A DNA stretch of 64,000 nucleotides from Limnoperna fortunei (GCA_944474755.1 OX104114.1:41977070-42041069); one strand, 5' to 3'; positions 43,540 to 55,014 are shown, numbered from the stretch's first letter. A program made the numbers and translations. The notes: generated from the sequence alone by a model not told the origin.

Positions 43540-43951
43540 TTAGTGTAGAAACAAACTAGAAGTCTGGAAAGGATAGCGTAAGTTTTATTTTACAAATTTA
43601 CACAATAGTAATTTTCTTCAATTGAAACTAAGTAATTAATATACAAAAATACATAATATTTGCGTCATAAATTAAGTTTTGAAACTGCTTCAATTGTGTG
43701 ATTAATTTTTATTCGAATTACAACATATAATGGTTGAAGTCAGATGTAAAGAAATAAATATCTTGTAAATATACTTGGGATTTAACTGTTGTTAGAGTTG
43801 CTGACGTATTAATGAATTTAACATGCATATTTTCATGTCTACTGTTGATAACAATAATTTATCTAAAAAAATAACTAAATAGTAATAATAGTCTGATTTA
43901 TAAAATTCTCATGTACTCGATAATTAAGTAAATGTTATATTTTTATTTTAG

Positions 43952-44207
43952 ATCATACAACAGACATGGAAGTTATGGCAATAGACTGGAACACAAAAAT
44001 TTGCGCGAAAATGTGGATAAAGACACTTTCAAATTTGGTAAAGAACCGTTTGGTTTGATAGACAAAGACAATAATTTAATTCATTCAAATATTTTAGCAT
44101 CAAACGCATTAAATATTAAGGATATTCAATCTGTAAATTCAGATTCAGAATCTTTATATCACTCAGACACATGTTTTGTGATACATGAGGACACTATAAA
44201 TACATAA
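43952..44207 (+). CDS. Orphan 3'-terminal exon, possible cytoplasmic tail
   Basis: Acceptor TTTTTATTTTAG (ending 43,951), then SYNRHGSYGNRLEHKNLREN, VDKDTFKFGKEPFGLIDKDN, NLIHSNILASNALNIKD, SDSESLYHSDTCF and ...DTINT, stop at 44,205-44,207. It is hydrophilic and rich in S, D, N and K, with no cysteine pattern, like the cytoplasmic end of a membrane protein. No upstream exon of the same gene is recognised. A third copy of the CUB-LDLa receptor family is one possibility; there is no direct evidence. Confidence 0.45.
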
Positions 44208-44513
44208 GATGACAGAACAGACAGACAAATATATAGAACTAGCATTTTTAAAAAAGTGCACTTATTTTTTTAACAAATACAGCAATATTACTGAATAATT
44301 TTGAATTACAGTACATAAATATATGTTTCATTTTATCTGATGAAGGGTATTGAAAATATGAAATGAATTTTTTTTCTCAGTTCTAACACCTTTCAGTTTC
44401 CACACATAAACAGATAATGGTATTTATCCCCTACTACATTTTCGTTACACGATGTACATGTTCTGTTTTCCGTCGCGATATTGTACCATCTCCCATTTAT
44501 TTTTTATTTGGAT

Positions 44514-45000
44514 TATTTATGTTACAGCATGAAATTTTGTTATCCAGATTTTTGCATTTCCATGAAGATTAGTGAGATATTTTTCCATGCCAAATTGATT
44601 TTTGAAGAAGCTGTAAAAAATTTCTCTATAACTTTCTGTAGATGAATCGTCTATAGTTCTAAACCATTTTTGTATAAACTGACCTCCTAATGTCTGTTTA
44701 ATAACCGGTTTAATCATAGTGATGTCATAGTATTGACGGTTATTAAATATATAACTTAAACCACAGTCGTCAAAAATTAATTTAAAGTTACAAATATTAT
44801 TTTGATGCAAGTAAAGTATCAAAGTACTGTTTGTTTTCGTTTTTCATCAATCTTTGATAAAAAGAAATAATTCTTATTTTAATATTGATATCAATCGGGA
44901 ATCTGTCAAGTTCGCCGTATACCATAAAATTTGGAGTACTCTTTCGAAGCCCTATAACGCGTTTGCACAACTGAAGATGTGTCCTTTCTAAAAGCTACAT
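44514..45000 (-). pseudogene. Non-LTR retrotransposon ORF2, C-terminal fragment
   Basis: From about 45,000 down the frame reads LLERTHLQLCKRVIGLRKST, PNFMVYGELDRFPIDINIKI and RIISFYQRLM. After a 1-nt shift near 44,840 it continues STLILYLHQNNICNFKLIFD, DCGLSYIFNN, QFIQKWFRTIDDSS, FKNQFGMEKYLTNLHGNA and KIWITKF. I recognise this as the region after the RT domain in mollusc non-LTR elements (T-P-N-x-M-V-Y-G-E-L-x-R-x-P). The catalytic RT part is not here. Not obviously the same copy as 17,445-17,830. Confidence 0.7.
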
Positions 45001-46255
45001 AATTACTACATTTAAATGTGAAATTGAAAAAGGATCATTTACAAGTTTCGAACACGGACATCAAATATAATTTAAAACCTAAAATGCCGAATTGTGTGTC
45101 ATCCAATAGGCTCTAGTTGTTATATCAAATAAATCAGTCAAATGAATATTTTGTTTTAATTGTTCCATTTATTGTTGGATGTGAAAAATTTTTTTGGATG
45201 AAATCGTTACCACCTTTCAATACTGGTAAAGAGTTTTAAGAGTATTTGTGTCTCTTAAGTAGTATAGGTATTTTTCATGCAAATTTTATTAAATCTTGTT
45301 GAACTTGATACAATGTTTATCAGGATGTCTTTGTGTAAAGGTGGTTTTCATGTTTGAATGTGGGCACCGTATTCATCTGTAACAGTTGGTGAAAAACATT
45401 ACAATGTCACCAATATTCAATTTAACCAAATATTACATATAAGGCTCTAAGGTAATAAAGATGTAAATAGATCATTGAAGTTTATTTAATGACAGCCATT
45501 ACCATTATTGCATACCTGAAAACACCAAAGGCGTAACTTCATTCTATGAATCAATCCTTCAATCAATTAGTTAGTAACGTTGTCCACACTAACGTAGCAG
45601 CAGTTGCTGATTTAAAATATACTACAGGTTTCCTTTTAAGGCTTTTCTTTTGTGGTTTTAATAATGTGCATTTTTTATTCATTTTAAGAATTTTTTAATG
45701 AAATTCTGTTTTCCCAACTTTATTATCGAGATTTTTTCCCAGATCCTTTAAACGAATTATTAAAGTGTTCAATATAGGATATATTGCTTTTCAAGTGACC
45801 ATTACTCTAGGCAGTTTGTGCGAGATTTAAAAAAAAATGTTATACATATATTAATAAGTTCGTTTTCCATAAAAAAACGATGGATAGAAGATACGTTATG
45901 AAATATGTAAAATGATTTTTTTCCTTTAGGATTGTAGAAAACGAGTGTATGTTAGTTTTTCTATACATAAGTTGTATTTAGTCCTTAACTTATCAAACTT
46001 TAAATGTTATTGATTACTATTGATAGTAACTAAAATTATTTATGGTCTGTCACATTTATTTGCATCTAAATTTAAAAAAGGGAACTGAATCAGATTAAAT
46101 GTTTTCACTTCATTGTAAGCAATAACTTGTTTATATTATTTGCAATTTCCGCAACTGTGTAGTTTATTATATAGTTTGATTAATAAATTGTTTTAGATTA
46201 ATGTGTTAACATGTTTTTTGCTGAAACCATCCCAAAATCTAAATTTTATGATTGG
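45001..46255. other. Intergenic DNA, nothing recognised
   Basis: AT-rich; no coding or repeat signal noticed apart from traces of the non-LTR fragment up to about 45,120. Confidence 0.45.
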
Positions 46256-46261
46256 ACATTC

Positions 46262-46730
46262 TTATCCGAATTCGGATAATTTTATATCCCTTACTGTACC
46301 AATGGAGGGTCTTTATACACCTATCACGACTGGACATTATACGATTCTCTTTACATGTTATCCGAATTCGAATAAGTTTTATATTGCTATTCTAAGTTCA
46401 CGAAGAATACAATTTCATTGTAGTTTGCACTTCAAATTATACACAGTAAGCCTTATCCGAATTAGGACAAGACTTGTATTACCTACTGTATTATTAGAAG
46501 ACTATATAATATCTGCAACAACAAGCAATGATAAGAATTATCCGAATTCGGATAAGCGTTAGTTGTGCTACTGTAATAGCGAAAGACTACCAGTATAATA
46601 TTCTATTTATTTTTGCCGTGTATCAATTATTGTTGCATGGTACGTGTTTATAATCTCTCTTATCCGAATTGTGATACCACACATTATAAAGTTTAAAACA
46701 ATATTTTCAATATTATCCAAATCTGGATAA
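46262..46730. repeat. Array of an 18-bp palindrome, six copies
   Basis: The consensus TTATCCGAATTCGGATAA is its own reverse complement. Copies start at 46,262 and 46,538 (both perfect) and at 46,358, 46,453, 46,660 and 46,713 (diverged). Spacings are 96, 95, 85, 122 and 53 bp. The DNA between copies is not obviously repeated. The open frame across it (46,203-46,562) repeats YPNS because the palindromes fall in one frame; I do not regard it as coding. Confidence 0.88.
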
Positions 46731-47664
46731 GCTTTATTTGCAGATTTTCAACAAAAACTATATCTATCTTCCGACATGTTAAAATGCGATTTACGTTTTA
46801 TCCATGGCCAACGGCGATTTGAGCATATGGAAAGGCTCAAGAGAAATTGGAAGCTGTTTGCAGTGAATGTAAAAATACTAAATTGTTTTAAAAATTACCA
46901 AAATTTTATTTTGCAAGATCCACTTTTTAAAACTCAATTTATGCAGGACCTTACAGACAAACAATTTTACAGATATAACCAGTATTGACTTAATCAGAAC
47001 AAAACGTAGTATTCAGTTCGGTCTTTAATGTAGAGTAAACAATCTGGTAACCTGCTACTGGTACACATTTACTACTGTTAAACTAATACCAAGCCTGCCA
47101 GAGAACCAATTTAGCCAAGTACATAGAGCATATTTGAATTAAAATAATTAAAAGACATATTGGAATTTAAAGTGTTCTTACGAAATTCTTCTATTCTTAA
47201 CCCCACTCAAGAAGAAAAATTGCATATGTATTAAACATCTGTTTGAAGACATCTTTAGAATGAAAATTTTTATAATTGTCACTACACCTGCACTTTTAAA
47301 AAAGAAAATAATAGCGGGGTTTTATTACAGATACTTTTTAAATGCACATAGCCTTACATAATACTATTAGCCAGCACAATCTATGCTGGAACACTAAGAT
47401 CTTGAGGCTGACATTAACTGATTTCAGCGTCTCTTTTTAAGTACGAAGACATGTAATTTTGACAATAGACATAAACGCTGGCTTGTATGCGCCTTTGACC
47501 AAGATATTTTTCGAAAAACGTTATATACATTCAAAATTAGAATTTTCGCGATAGCTGTTTCATTTTACGCTCAACAATTTAATTGTTATTTATGTTAAAA
47601 GTTACACCGGATTCTCAAGGTTAAAATTTTCAATAGATTAGCTGAATGATTACGTTAATAAACA
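46731..47664. other. Intergenic DNA, nothing recognised
   Basis: A 70-codon plus-strand frame at 46,776-46,988 (starting MLKCDLRFIHGQRRFEHMER) has a charged, protein-like composition, but no family, splice site or neighbour supports it. Confidence 0.35.
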
Positions 47665-48319
47665 CAGTGCTGCACTTCTTGCTAAAAAATGACTATAAAT
47701 ACCAGTTGCAGTCGTTTTCCGTCATTCACTGAAGAGGATTGACTGCAAAAATGTCTATAAAATACTGCAAACGTCGTGTCAGACAATAATTTTTACAATA
47801 AGACATTCGTTTCGTTGACGCAGGAAAAATGTGTCTGTTAAAACGACGTTTCCGTTGTATCAGACATTTTTTTCCTTTTATTCAGTATAAATTAGTCTGT
47901 TACAACGGCATGTCACAGACATTTTCCGTTGTATCGGGCAAAATACGACTGTCACAGCGCCAGGTAATTATTATTTTGTTTGTTGACTATGGTCGAATGT
48001 TTTTTATTGTATGTTCGGAATTTAAACAAAAAGTAGATCTATTTCGAAACTAAGTCACCTTCCGTGATGGTTACCGCTACTGGTGGAGTTTAAATTCCCC
48101 GAAGTTATTCCGCTCCGGCATCAACACTTTTGTGTTGAAGAACACATTAAAGCTATGAATTTATCCGTGAAAATTTCAAAATAATCAAAAGCCTAATGTT
48201 CTGCCTACCCCAGGTACAGGTTGACCTTAGTCATAATTAGCTTTCCAATTCAGCATATTTTGTTTTATTGTTATATGCTCTTTATATTCATATAGTATTT
48301 GTCATTTTCAATTCTTTTT

Positions 48320-48405
48320 TGGTAGAGCGCCTCTGATTAGTCTTAAATAGACGAATGCGCGTCAGGCGTAGCAAAATTTATTGCCTGGAACTTTGTTGTA
48401 TTTCT
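48320..48405 (-). repeat. Mussel dispersed repeat, inverted copy
   Basis: Reads CTGATTAGTCTTAAATAGAC then GAATGCGCGTCAGGCGTAGC on the plus strand, the reverse complement of the repeat at 11,957 and 12,329, diverged. Confidence 0.65.
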
Positions 48406-49023
48406 TAACTTCTGCATTTCTACAATAATATGTTCTGCAAACAACGTTTAGCAAAATATGATGACATCGCTTATTTATTACATGTAAGATATGTCGAAAA
48501 CATGTTTTTACAATTTTAGTTATTATGATTATTTTCAGCTATTGAATAATAATATTCGTAAAAAATAAAATCATCTTTGTTTTCAGTTGTTTAAAATAAT
48601 CAGTTATACTAAAGCTGTTGATGAGCACGGAACGCTGCCGATTTAAAGAAGAACCCATGTGGTTAATTATGTTACAGGTAATCCCGCCTCACTGATCAAA
48701 GTACACGTGTATTAAAGATTGGGCGGTATTATACATTCAGTGCTTCTTTTTGTTAATCCAGATCAGGAATAAATATTATGTAATTTTAAGATGTAATAAA
48801 TACATTTACGGTTATAGATTGTACGGATGTCTTGGTAAGGTAAATTCACACCGTTTGTTCTACAGACAAACACTAGCTTAAAAAGCCCTCAATCCGTTGC
48901 AATCCTGAGTTTAAAGGGTGGTTTCTACCACACTTTCATTGATAATTTGTGTTTTTACAACTGCTGATTTGTGTGCGGATTGATTGTTACTGAAGGGGGC
49001 GAGTAAAACATTGGCAAGTAGAA

Positions 49024-49430
49024 ATGGCCAGTAACGGCGGTTCCCAAAACACAAGTGATGAATTGCAAAGCATATCACAGACTTTAATGAATGCTTTTGA
49101 AAAACAACAAGAGTTCTATGAAAAGCACTCGAAAATGATTGAATTTATGAATAGCTCAAAATTACGTGACAATGAAAGGAATTCTAAATTTCGCGATGTA
49201 GACGCTAAACGAAGAAATCGGGCTCTGCTTCATTTGTTGGTGGTTACCGTTCTGGAAAGGGTCAAGTTAGATCGTCCAATGATGATTCGTCGAATGAAAA
49301 TAATGTCATTGATCATATTGACTAACACTTGAAATATAATAACACTAACCAATGCAAAAACTTTAATTAATAAACCTTCGACTTGCGGTCAGTCCAAATC
49401 AAATCAAGATTAAGACGATGATTTTATCTC
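49024..49430 (+). pseudogene. Gag-like/N-terminal frame of the recombinase element
   Basis: Opens MASNGGSQNTSDELQSISQT, then LMNAFEKQQEFYEKHSKMIE and NSSKLRDNERNSKFRDVDAK R, a helical, charged region. A frameshift near 49,215 moves the coding-like text to KSGSASFVGGYRSGKGQVRS, SNDDSSNENNVIDHID, which then stops. I associate this start with ORF1 of mollusc tyrosine-recombinase elements; unverified. Confidence 0.5.
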
Positions 49431-49570
49431 TTATGCAAAACAATTTAAAAAAATGAAACGAAGGTCGGGCCAAAGATCGATGATGATTTAGCTGAACTTA
49501 TTAAATCACTTCTAAACAAGAAGCTCCTTACAGATAAAAGAAATGTCAGGTACCAGAAAATGTTGAGTTA

Positions 49571-50061
49571 ATGACTACCCCACAGAGAAATAAAACATTT
49601 TTCCTTCCTAGACACAAAGACAGTGACCTACCCATACAGGAAATGGAAAGATCTACCAAAGATGAGACTTGTTGGTTGTCGCTACAAACATTTAGAATTT
49701 GTAAAAAGAGTGAAAAGATTATCATGTCATCATGGAAACCGTCAGTCATCAGACAATACAATACGTACAGAATAACACAATTTCTTTACCGTCTTTGGTA
49801 AACATACAGTTTTTCACTTTTATGTACGAGTCAGGGTTACGATATAGTGCTTTGAACACTGTTAGATCTGCTTTAAAGTCGTTTGTTAATTTTGATTGCA
49901 TTGGTGTTGGGAAACACCCGTTCGTTATTCGTTTTTTACAAGAAGTTTTTAATTCTAAACATGTTGTCCCAAAGAACTCGGTTACATGGGATTCTGAGGT
50001 TTTGATTAACTATCTTAGAACTCCATCGCCGGTATGGAGATTACCGCCTAAGCTCATGTGA
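49571..50061 (+). pseudogene. Tyrosine recombinase, N-terminal core-binding domain only
   Basis: The first frame reads IIMSSWKPSVIRQYNTYRI. After a frame change and an apparent small deletion near 49,765 the next frame reads SLVNIQFFTFMYESGLRYSA, LNTVRSALKSFV, GKHPFVIRFLQEVFNSKHVV and WDSEVLINYLRT. This is the SAM-like DNA-binding domain of eukaryotic tyrosine recombinases. The catalytic half (R, H-x-x-R, Y) is absent: the frame stops at 50,061 just where it should begin. Confidence 0.75.
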
Positions 50062-50091
50062 CTTCCGTCCTAAACAGTCCCGCGTGGAACA

Positions 50092-50345
50092 GAATTAGAA
50101 AATTAAATGAAACCTACCAAGTTGGTATTTGATCAGAATTCCGTTCCACTGGAATGTATGTGTGGAGTCACGTGCCCTGTGCCTTTGGGTCTTTGTCCCA
50201 CCCTGTGACTCCATACTTACTGGTACAGTTAAGCGATCTTTCAACTTTAAAGAATGATATCAACATTTTCACTCACTCTCTTACGTGACTCCTTACGTAC
50301 AGTGAAACAGAATTCTCATCAAATATCAATTTGGCAAGTTATATT
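50092..50345. repeat. Foldback segment after the recombinase fragment
   Basis: CAAGTTGGTATTTGATCAGA, ATTCCGTTCCACTG on the left pairs with the reverse complement of CAGTGAAACAGAATTCTCAT, CAAATATCAATTTGG on the right. Inner GGAGTCAC (50,164) and GTGACTCC (50,205) also pair. About 250 bp in all; a MITE or a rearranged terminal repeat. Confidence 0.6.
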
Positions 50346-51900
50346 ACATTTCTAAATGATACGTAAAATCGAGCTAATTCGCTAAAATAGGCATGATTAA
50401 ATATTTTATCACTGAACTACTATAAAAAGGTTAATAACTGTTCGGCCTATGGCAAAAAGAAGTCATATAGCCGAAACCCACATCGCATTGCCATGGGTTA
50501 TTGTTATTAACAAAATTAACAATAATTTTCTAGTTCATCTGGTGACATATAAATGCTTAAATAGAGAACAGATTTCATAAAGCTGTACCAAGAACTGAAA
50601 TAAATAAATGTATTTAGTATTTTAACTAAAGTTTAGTGTTGTGCACACGGTCTTTTGATTATCATTTAGCGTGTATTTTAATATATTTTTCAAACTTACG
50701 ATAATAAGTTTTTTTTTTTTTAAATCATTAGTCCAATTCTGGTAATAGAATCGCATTAATAATGTGTGAGAATTCAAACTAAACATTATAATTGATTGAT
50801 TAATTGATTGATTGATATTATTTTACGTCCAGCAAGCAATATTTTAGCTATATTCAGGACGTGTAAACATTATCATATCGAATAATTCTTGAAATAGATA
50901 GACATGTTATCAAGTACACAAGGCATGTGAATATGAGCCCGACATCGCACTTTGTTCGATGACAAATGTCATCTCCTAAGATCTCCTAAGATAGACGCAA
51001 ATGTTTTAAAAGTGAAGAAATTAGTTCAGCAAATAACCGAACATGATGTCAACCAATTGATAACAGCGACTCATGAAAGACGGCAGTGTAAAAACTAGTA
51101 GAAATAATTGTATCATCAACGTGTAAAACTTTTTTAAAGTACATGCATGTTTGATTATTTGGAAGTACTTAGTTATTTCATTTTTAAAATAAAACAATAC
51201 CGATTGTCTAGAAATTCTATAAGTTCGATTGTATTGAAATTATCTTGCTTATTATGTTTCGTGCTTGACATGATATTGTACGAAAAAAACAGGTAAGAAA
51301 GAAATAAAGAGAAAGTTAAAAAAAAACCATATATCGACGTTGAAACACGGTTTTTTTTAATTATCTTACACATTTGTATTCTATTATGTCTATGGTGTTG
51401 TGTTGTAATTTAAATTTCCATCGTATTTTTACAAATCTCCGGTAAGGAATGATAACAGTTTTGTTTTAATTTTATTTGTTGAAAAACAACAAACAAATGA
51501 ATCGATCTCAAAGTGTTCCCAAGTTCCTTAAGTAAATGTTTCAATATCTCATTTATCGAATTAAAGTAAAATCGGAAGAATATTTAGGAAGACCATGTAC
51601 CTAGAATTTCAACATAATCAAATACTAAGCATCTGACAAAAAAGTAATAACCGTCCGAACACTATCTAAATTGACCTATAAGAAGCAATTTTTTTAGAGC
51701 TTCATGGGGGGTTCCCACTGCCATGAACTCGCGGGTCCCCCAGACCCCTCGTCAATTTGGTGCGCTCCTCTAACTGAAAATCATGTATCCGCGTCTGGAT
51801 CTCTATTGACAATCAGACAAATACACATTGACAAGTGTTTTGTCAGAAAGTTTCACAACTACCAACGGGTTGGTATATTAGACAATATCAATTCTAGTTC
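50346..51900. other. Non-coding interior of the recombinase element
   Basis: No recognised protein. It contains a fragment with ATTGATTGATTGATATTATT, TTACGTCCAGCAAGC and TATATTCAGGACGTG (50,793-50,865), matching a common mollusc SINE tail, and a GC-richer stretch near 51,700-51,800. Confidence 0.45.
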
Positions 51901-52504
51901 TGGATGATCGCGGGAAAACACCGGATGTGTCGCCCACTGTCAAGTACACGTTTATGATCAATAAGGTGAGATTACGTGTAACCTAATTAACAAAATGTCA
52001 TGGGTCATTCGTCAAAATGGGCATGCACAATTTTATTGTGAACTCTAAATTACCAGATGAATTTAAAAACCAGTAAATGCAGATAAGAAAACAAACATGA
52101 CTTTTATTAGTTTTTTAAATAATTTCATTGAAATACTAAAAAAATATCACGACTAAAATGTCAAAATTTAATGTATGTAGACGTACTAAATGAAACATCA
52201 AGAGTTTTAAACATGATTAAAAAAATAGCCGATTTTATTATTTTGATATTTTTGAACTTAATCCGTGTTTGCATAAAACATTATAGTAAAAATGTACAAA
52301 AGGCGAACGTTATTATGTCTTAAATGCGGTTTTTAGTTTCACCAGATGTGTCAGAAAGCCATTGATTAATTCAGTTTAGTAATTATAAATTAAGGACGAA
52401 ATCTAACATTTTTAGCAGTTATAATTCATTATAAAAACATATATATTTAAAAACATTTAGTTATAACGTTACTACATGTATTTGCATAACATTTGTAATC
52501 GTTT

Positions 52505-52745
52505 GAATGTTGTTTTAGCAATTTTACAGCTATATTATGGCGTCCATTTTTATTGGGAAAGGAAGCCGGAGTACCCGAAGAAAACCCCAGACCTGCGGTA
52601 GGAAAACTGGCAATCCTTGTCAAGTAAGATTGCAGTCGAGTACATCCAGCCTGCAGTGAGAATCGAACCCGCAAACCTCGGTGTTGACAAACCACGTGAT
52701 CAATAGTAGACGAACTACCTTATCTATTCGGCTACCGAGGCCCCC
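52505..52745 (-). repeat. Mollusc SINE with tRNA-like head, copy 3
   Basis: Minus-strand order: head GCCTCGGTAGCCGAATAGAT (box-A-like, 52,736-52,715), GCGGGTTCGATTC (box-B-like, 52,672-52,659), then the body shared with the other copies (GGATTGCCAGTTTTCCTACC, CTGGCTTCC-like AAGCCGGAG in reverse), ending near GCTGTAAAATTGCTAAAACA. This copy shows that the copies at 24,893 and 38,820 are headless versions of a tRNA-derived SINE. Confidence 0.78.
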
Positions 52746-53329
52746 CTCATTTGTAATCGTCATGGCGGGACATGTAATCTGTCAATCACAGACATTATTT
52801 CCGTTGACGCAGCCAATTTTTGTCTGTTTCAACGACGTTGCCGTTGTATCAGTTATAAAACGTCCATCGCAGTCATTTTGTCCATTGACTTAGTCAAATT
52901 TTGTCTGCTACACCGTTGTATCAGTCAAAAAAGTCTGTCACGGACATTTTCTCCGTTTTATCAGACAAAATGCGACCGTTGACAGACATAAAATCACTGT
53001 TACAGTAAAACTTATTGTCTGACACAACGTTTGCAGTCATTTACAGACAATTTTGCAGTCTATCTCAGTCAGTGAGAGATTAAAAACGACTGGAACTGGT
53101 ATAAACAGTCATTTGTTAGCCAGTAGTGCTGGTTCACATTATCACCTGTTCAACAATTAACAAAATCTTAAAGCTCTTTTACACTCATAATAAGATTACA
53201 TGTATTATTTTGATTTTCTCTCAGAATTAAGAAAATGATAATTGGAAAAAATTAACAAAAACTTAATATAACACTTGCTTACTGTTTGCTCAGAACGAGC
53301 GTAAGATAACACTATGAACCAAACTAAGG

Positions 53330-53579
53330 ACTGACATTACCATACACAGTTCAAATTTGATTGATAGAAACTGATAGTTACTGTAAATGTACTGTTAACG
53401 ATCTGTAAATCACTGTATACTATGCATACAGTTCTCGTCAGTCATTTACAATTTTTTATCTTTTACTGATCGCTTCTGTCCTGAACTGAAACAGTTCATG
53501 ACAGTTAAGTACAGTACTTTTGTAAGACTGAAAAGAACTGTTAGTCACTGCATCAGATCGTGTCAGTACTTTTAAATTT
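53330..53579. repeat. Eroded upstream part of the ACTG-rich minisatellite
   Basis: Many short phrases such as GACTGA, ACTGTTAGTCACTG and CAGTACTTTT precede the regular array at 53,580, suggesting older, diverged copies. Confidence 0.5.
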
Positions 53580-53885
53580 TTACCTGGGTTTAGAATGACT
53601 GACATTCACTGTACCAGTCCTTGACAGTGATTATCAATATTTACCTGTATTTAGAATGACTGATAATCACTGTAGCAGTCCTTGTCAGCCATTATCAGTT
53701 CTTACCTGGATTTAGAATGACTGATGTTCACTGTAGCAGTAATTGTCAGTCATTATCTGTTCTTACTTTGATTAAGTACGACTGATGTTCACTGAAGCAG
53801 TCCTTGACAGTCATCATCAGTTCTTACCTTGATTTAGTATGAGTGATGTTCGCTGTGGCAGTCCTTGACAGATATCATACTTTCT
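53580..53885 (+). repeat. 61-bp minisatellite, five copies
   Basis: Unit TTACCTGGATTTAGAATGAC, TGATGTTCACTGTAGCAGTC, CTTGACAGTCATTATCAGTT C. Copies start at 53,580, 53,641, 53,703, 53,763 and 53,824. Confidence 0.92.
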
Positions 53886-54119
53886 CTTCTATACCATTAT
53901 ATATGTATTGTCATTTGTAAACAAACACCAACAGTGAAGACTTGATTAAATGAGAGTTTTAATGGATAAAAAATAGGAAATGTGTAAAATTAACCCCACA
54001 AGTCCATTTGTTTCCTAGTGCCGAAAATATTTTCGTTTAAAATCATTGTTCTCCTAATATTAACTCTTCTTTCTTCTCATTTCACATTTGAATTTTCATA
54101 CTGCGACACAAATTTATTG

Positions 54120-54590
54120 AACATGTTTTGACCAATGTTTGTTATAAACAGGGTGTGATAAATTACCGGCATAAGCAGCTACATAACGTTACACCTGTAC
54201 ATATTTTTAATAAATTCAACAAAGCTGCCCAGTGCATCCACCAGGTGGACAAGGGACGCCTTCTCGTTAGGGGTGGTCAGGTCATAATACGGAAACCCTG
54301 ACCACGGACCACAGTGAGTAACATGTTTGGAGAGTGCCACGCTCCTTGCATGATCTAGACTTTTTTGTATATGTCAAAAAGAGTAGGCTCGTTGTAGCCG
54401 CTACAAAATCCAAAATTTTCCGGCCGCCATACCTAAACCCCCTACTTTTCCAGTGGCTTTGAAAATATTTGTTCTTTCGGTCCATTTTTCCCTAATTGTT
54501 TGTTAACATGTTCTCGTCCTGAATAAAGCTGAAATTATACTCGCTGGATGTTAAGCAAATATCCAATCAATCAAGCATCATATCCTCTGG
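54120..54590 (+). repeat. Putative SINE or retroelement 3' end
   Basis: Ends AGCTGAAATTATACTCGCTG, GATGTTAAGCAAATATCCAA, TCAATCAAGC, a tail I associate with mollusc SINEs. Part of it (ATACGGAAACCCTGACCAC, ATGTTTGGAGAGTGCCACGC, TCCTTGCA) recurs, diverged, at 57,440-57,510 in gene B intron 2. Confidence 0.55.
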
Positions 54591-54960
54591 ACCAACTTTA
54601 TTGTTTGACGTGCGCCATTTTGGATACCGATTTTACAGGAATTACTCAAATTATAGCTGTCAATATATCGTTTCAGTGTATAAATTGAATTGAATAGAAC
54701 ATTTTAAAAATATTATCTGCATAGCTGAAATTTCAATTTTAATCCAGATTTGTACCATTATTTAAATAGATTGTTGCTTCAGATAAAACACGGTCAAAAA
54801 TTGTATTGGTCGAAATTCGATAGAAATGTCTGTCTGATGATTTCAAAATGACTTTTGAAAAACAAAGTCTTAATCAACAGATAAATGACATGCACAAAAT
54901 TTTCTGTCATATGGAGAGACACGAAACCTTGAATAAATTGGTTATCTTATCTTTCTCGTT

Positions 54961-55014
54961 AAGAGATCTACAATTAAACACGATGGCAAGAGATCTACAA
55001 TTAAACACGATGGC
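54961..55014 (+). repeat. 27-bp in-frame tandem duplication at gene B start
   Basis: AAGAGATCTACAATTAAACA CGATGGC occurs twice back to back. Gene A has a single diverged copy. It places two extra in-frame ATG codons before the signal peptide. Confidence 0.9.

Larger units (their letters stand above)
48661..51994 (+). mobile_element. Tyrosine-recombinase element remnant (DIRS-like)
   Basis: Inverted ends: 48,661-48,730 (GGTTAATTATGTTACAGGTA, ATCCCGCCTCACTGATCA, ACACGTGTA) pair with the reverse complement of about 51,925-51,994 (TGTTAATTAGGTTACACGTA, ATCTCACCTTATTGATCA, ACGTGTA). Inside, in order, are a gag-like frame (49,024-49,430) and a recombinase N-terminal domain (49,571-50,061). DIRS retroelements combine inverted terminal repeats with a tyrosine recombinase; the RT/RNase H that would prove DIRS is missing, so a Crypton-type origin is not excluded. 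Confidence 0.62.
47671..53135. mobile_element. Foldback element with about 300-bp inverted ends
   Basis: Left end (47,671-47,970): CTATAAATACCAGTTGCAGT, GACTGCAAAAATGTCT and GTGTCAGACAATAA, then short units around TTCCGTTGTATCAGACA. Right end (about 52,760-53,135) in reverse complement: TTTATACCAGTTCCAGTCGT, GACTGCAAAATTGTCT, GTGTCAGACAATAA, and the same units. The end repeats are themselves tandem arrays of about 35-bp units, as in classical foldback elements. The interior contains a decayed tyrosine-recombinase element and a SINE. Confidence 0.75.

Noticed and set aside
46203..46562. A 119-codon open frame with repeated YPNS motifs, at first sight a repeat protein
   Set aside because: The repeats coincide exactly with the DNA palindrome TTATCCGAATTCGGATAA falling in one frame; other copies of the palindrome fall outside the frame.
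46776..46988. 70-codon charged open frame (MLKCDLRFIHGQRR...)
   Set aside because: Composition is plausible, but there is no family resemblance, splice signal or duplicate to support it.
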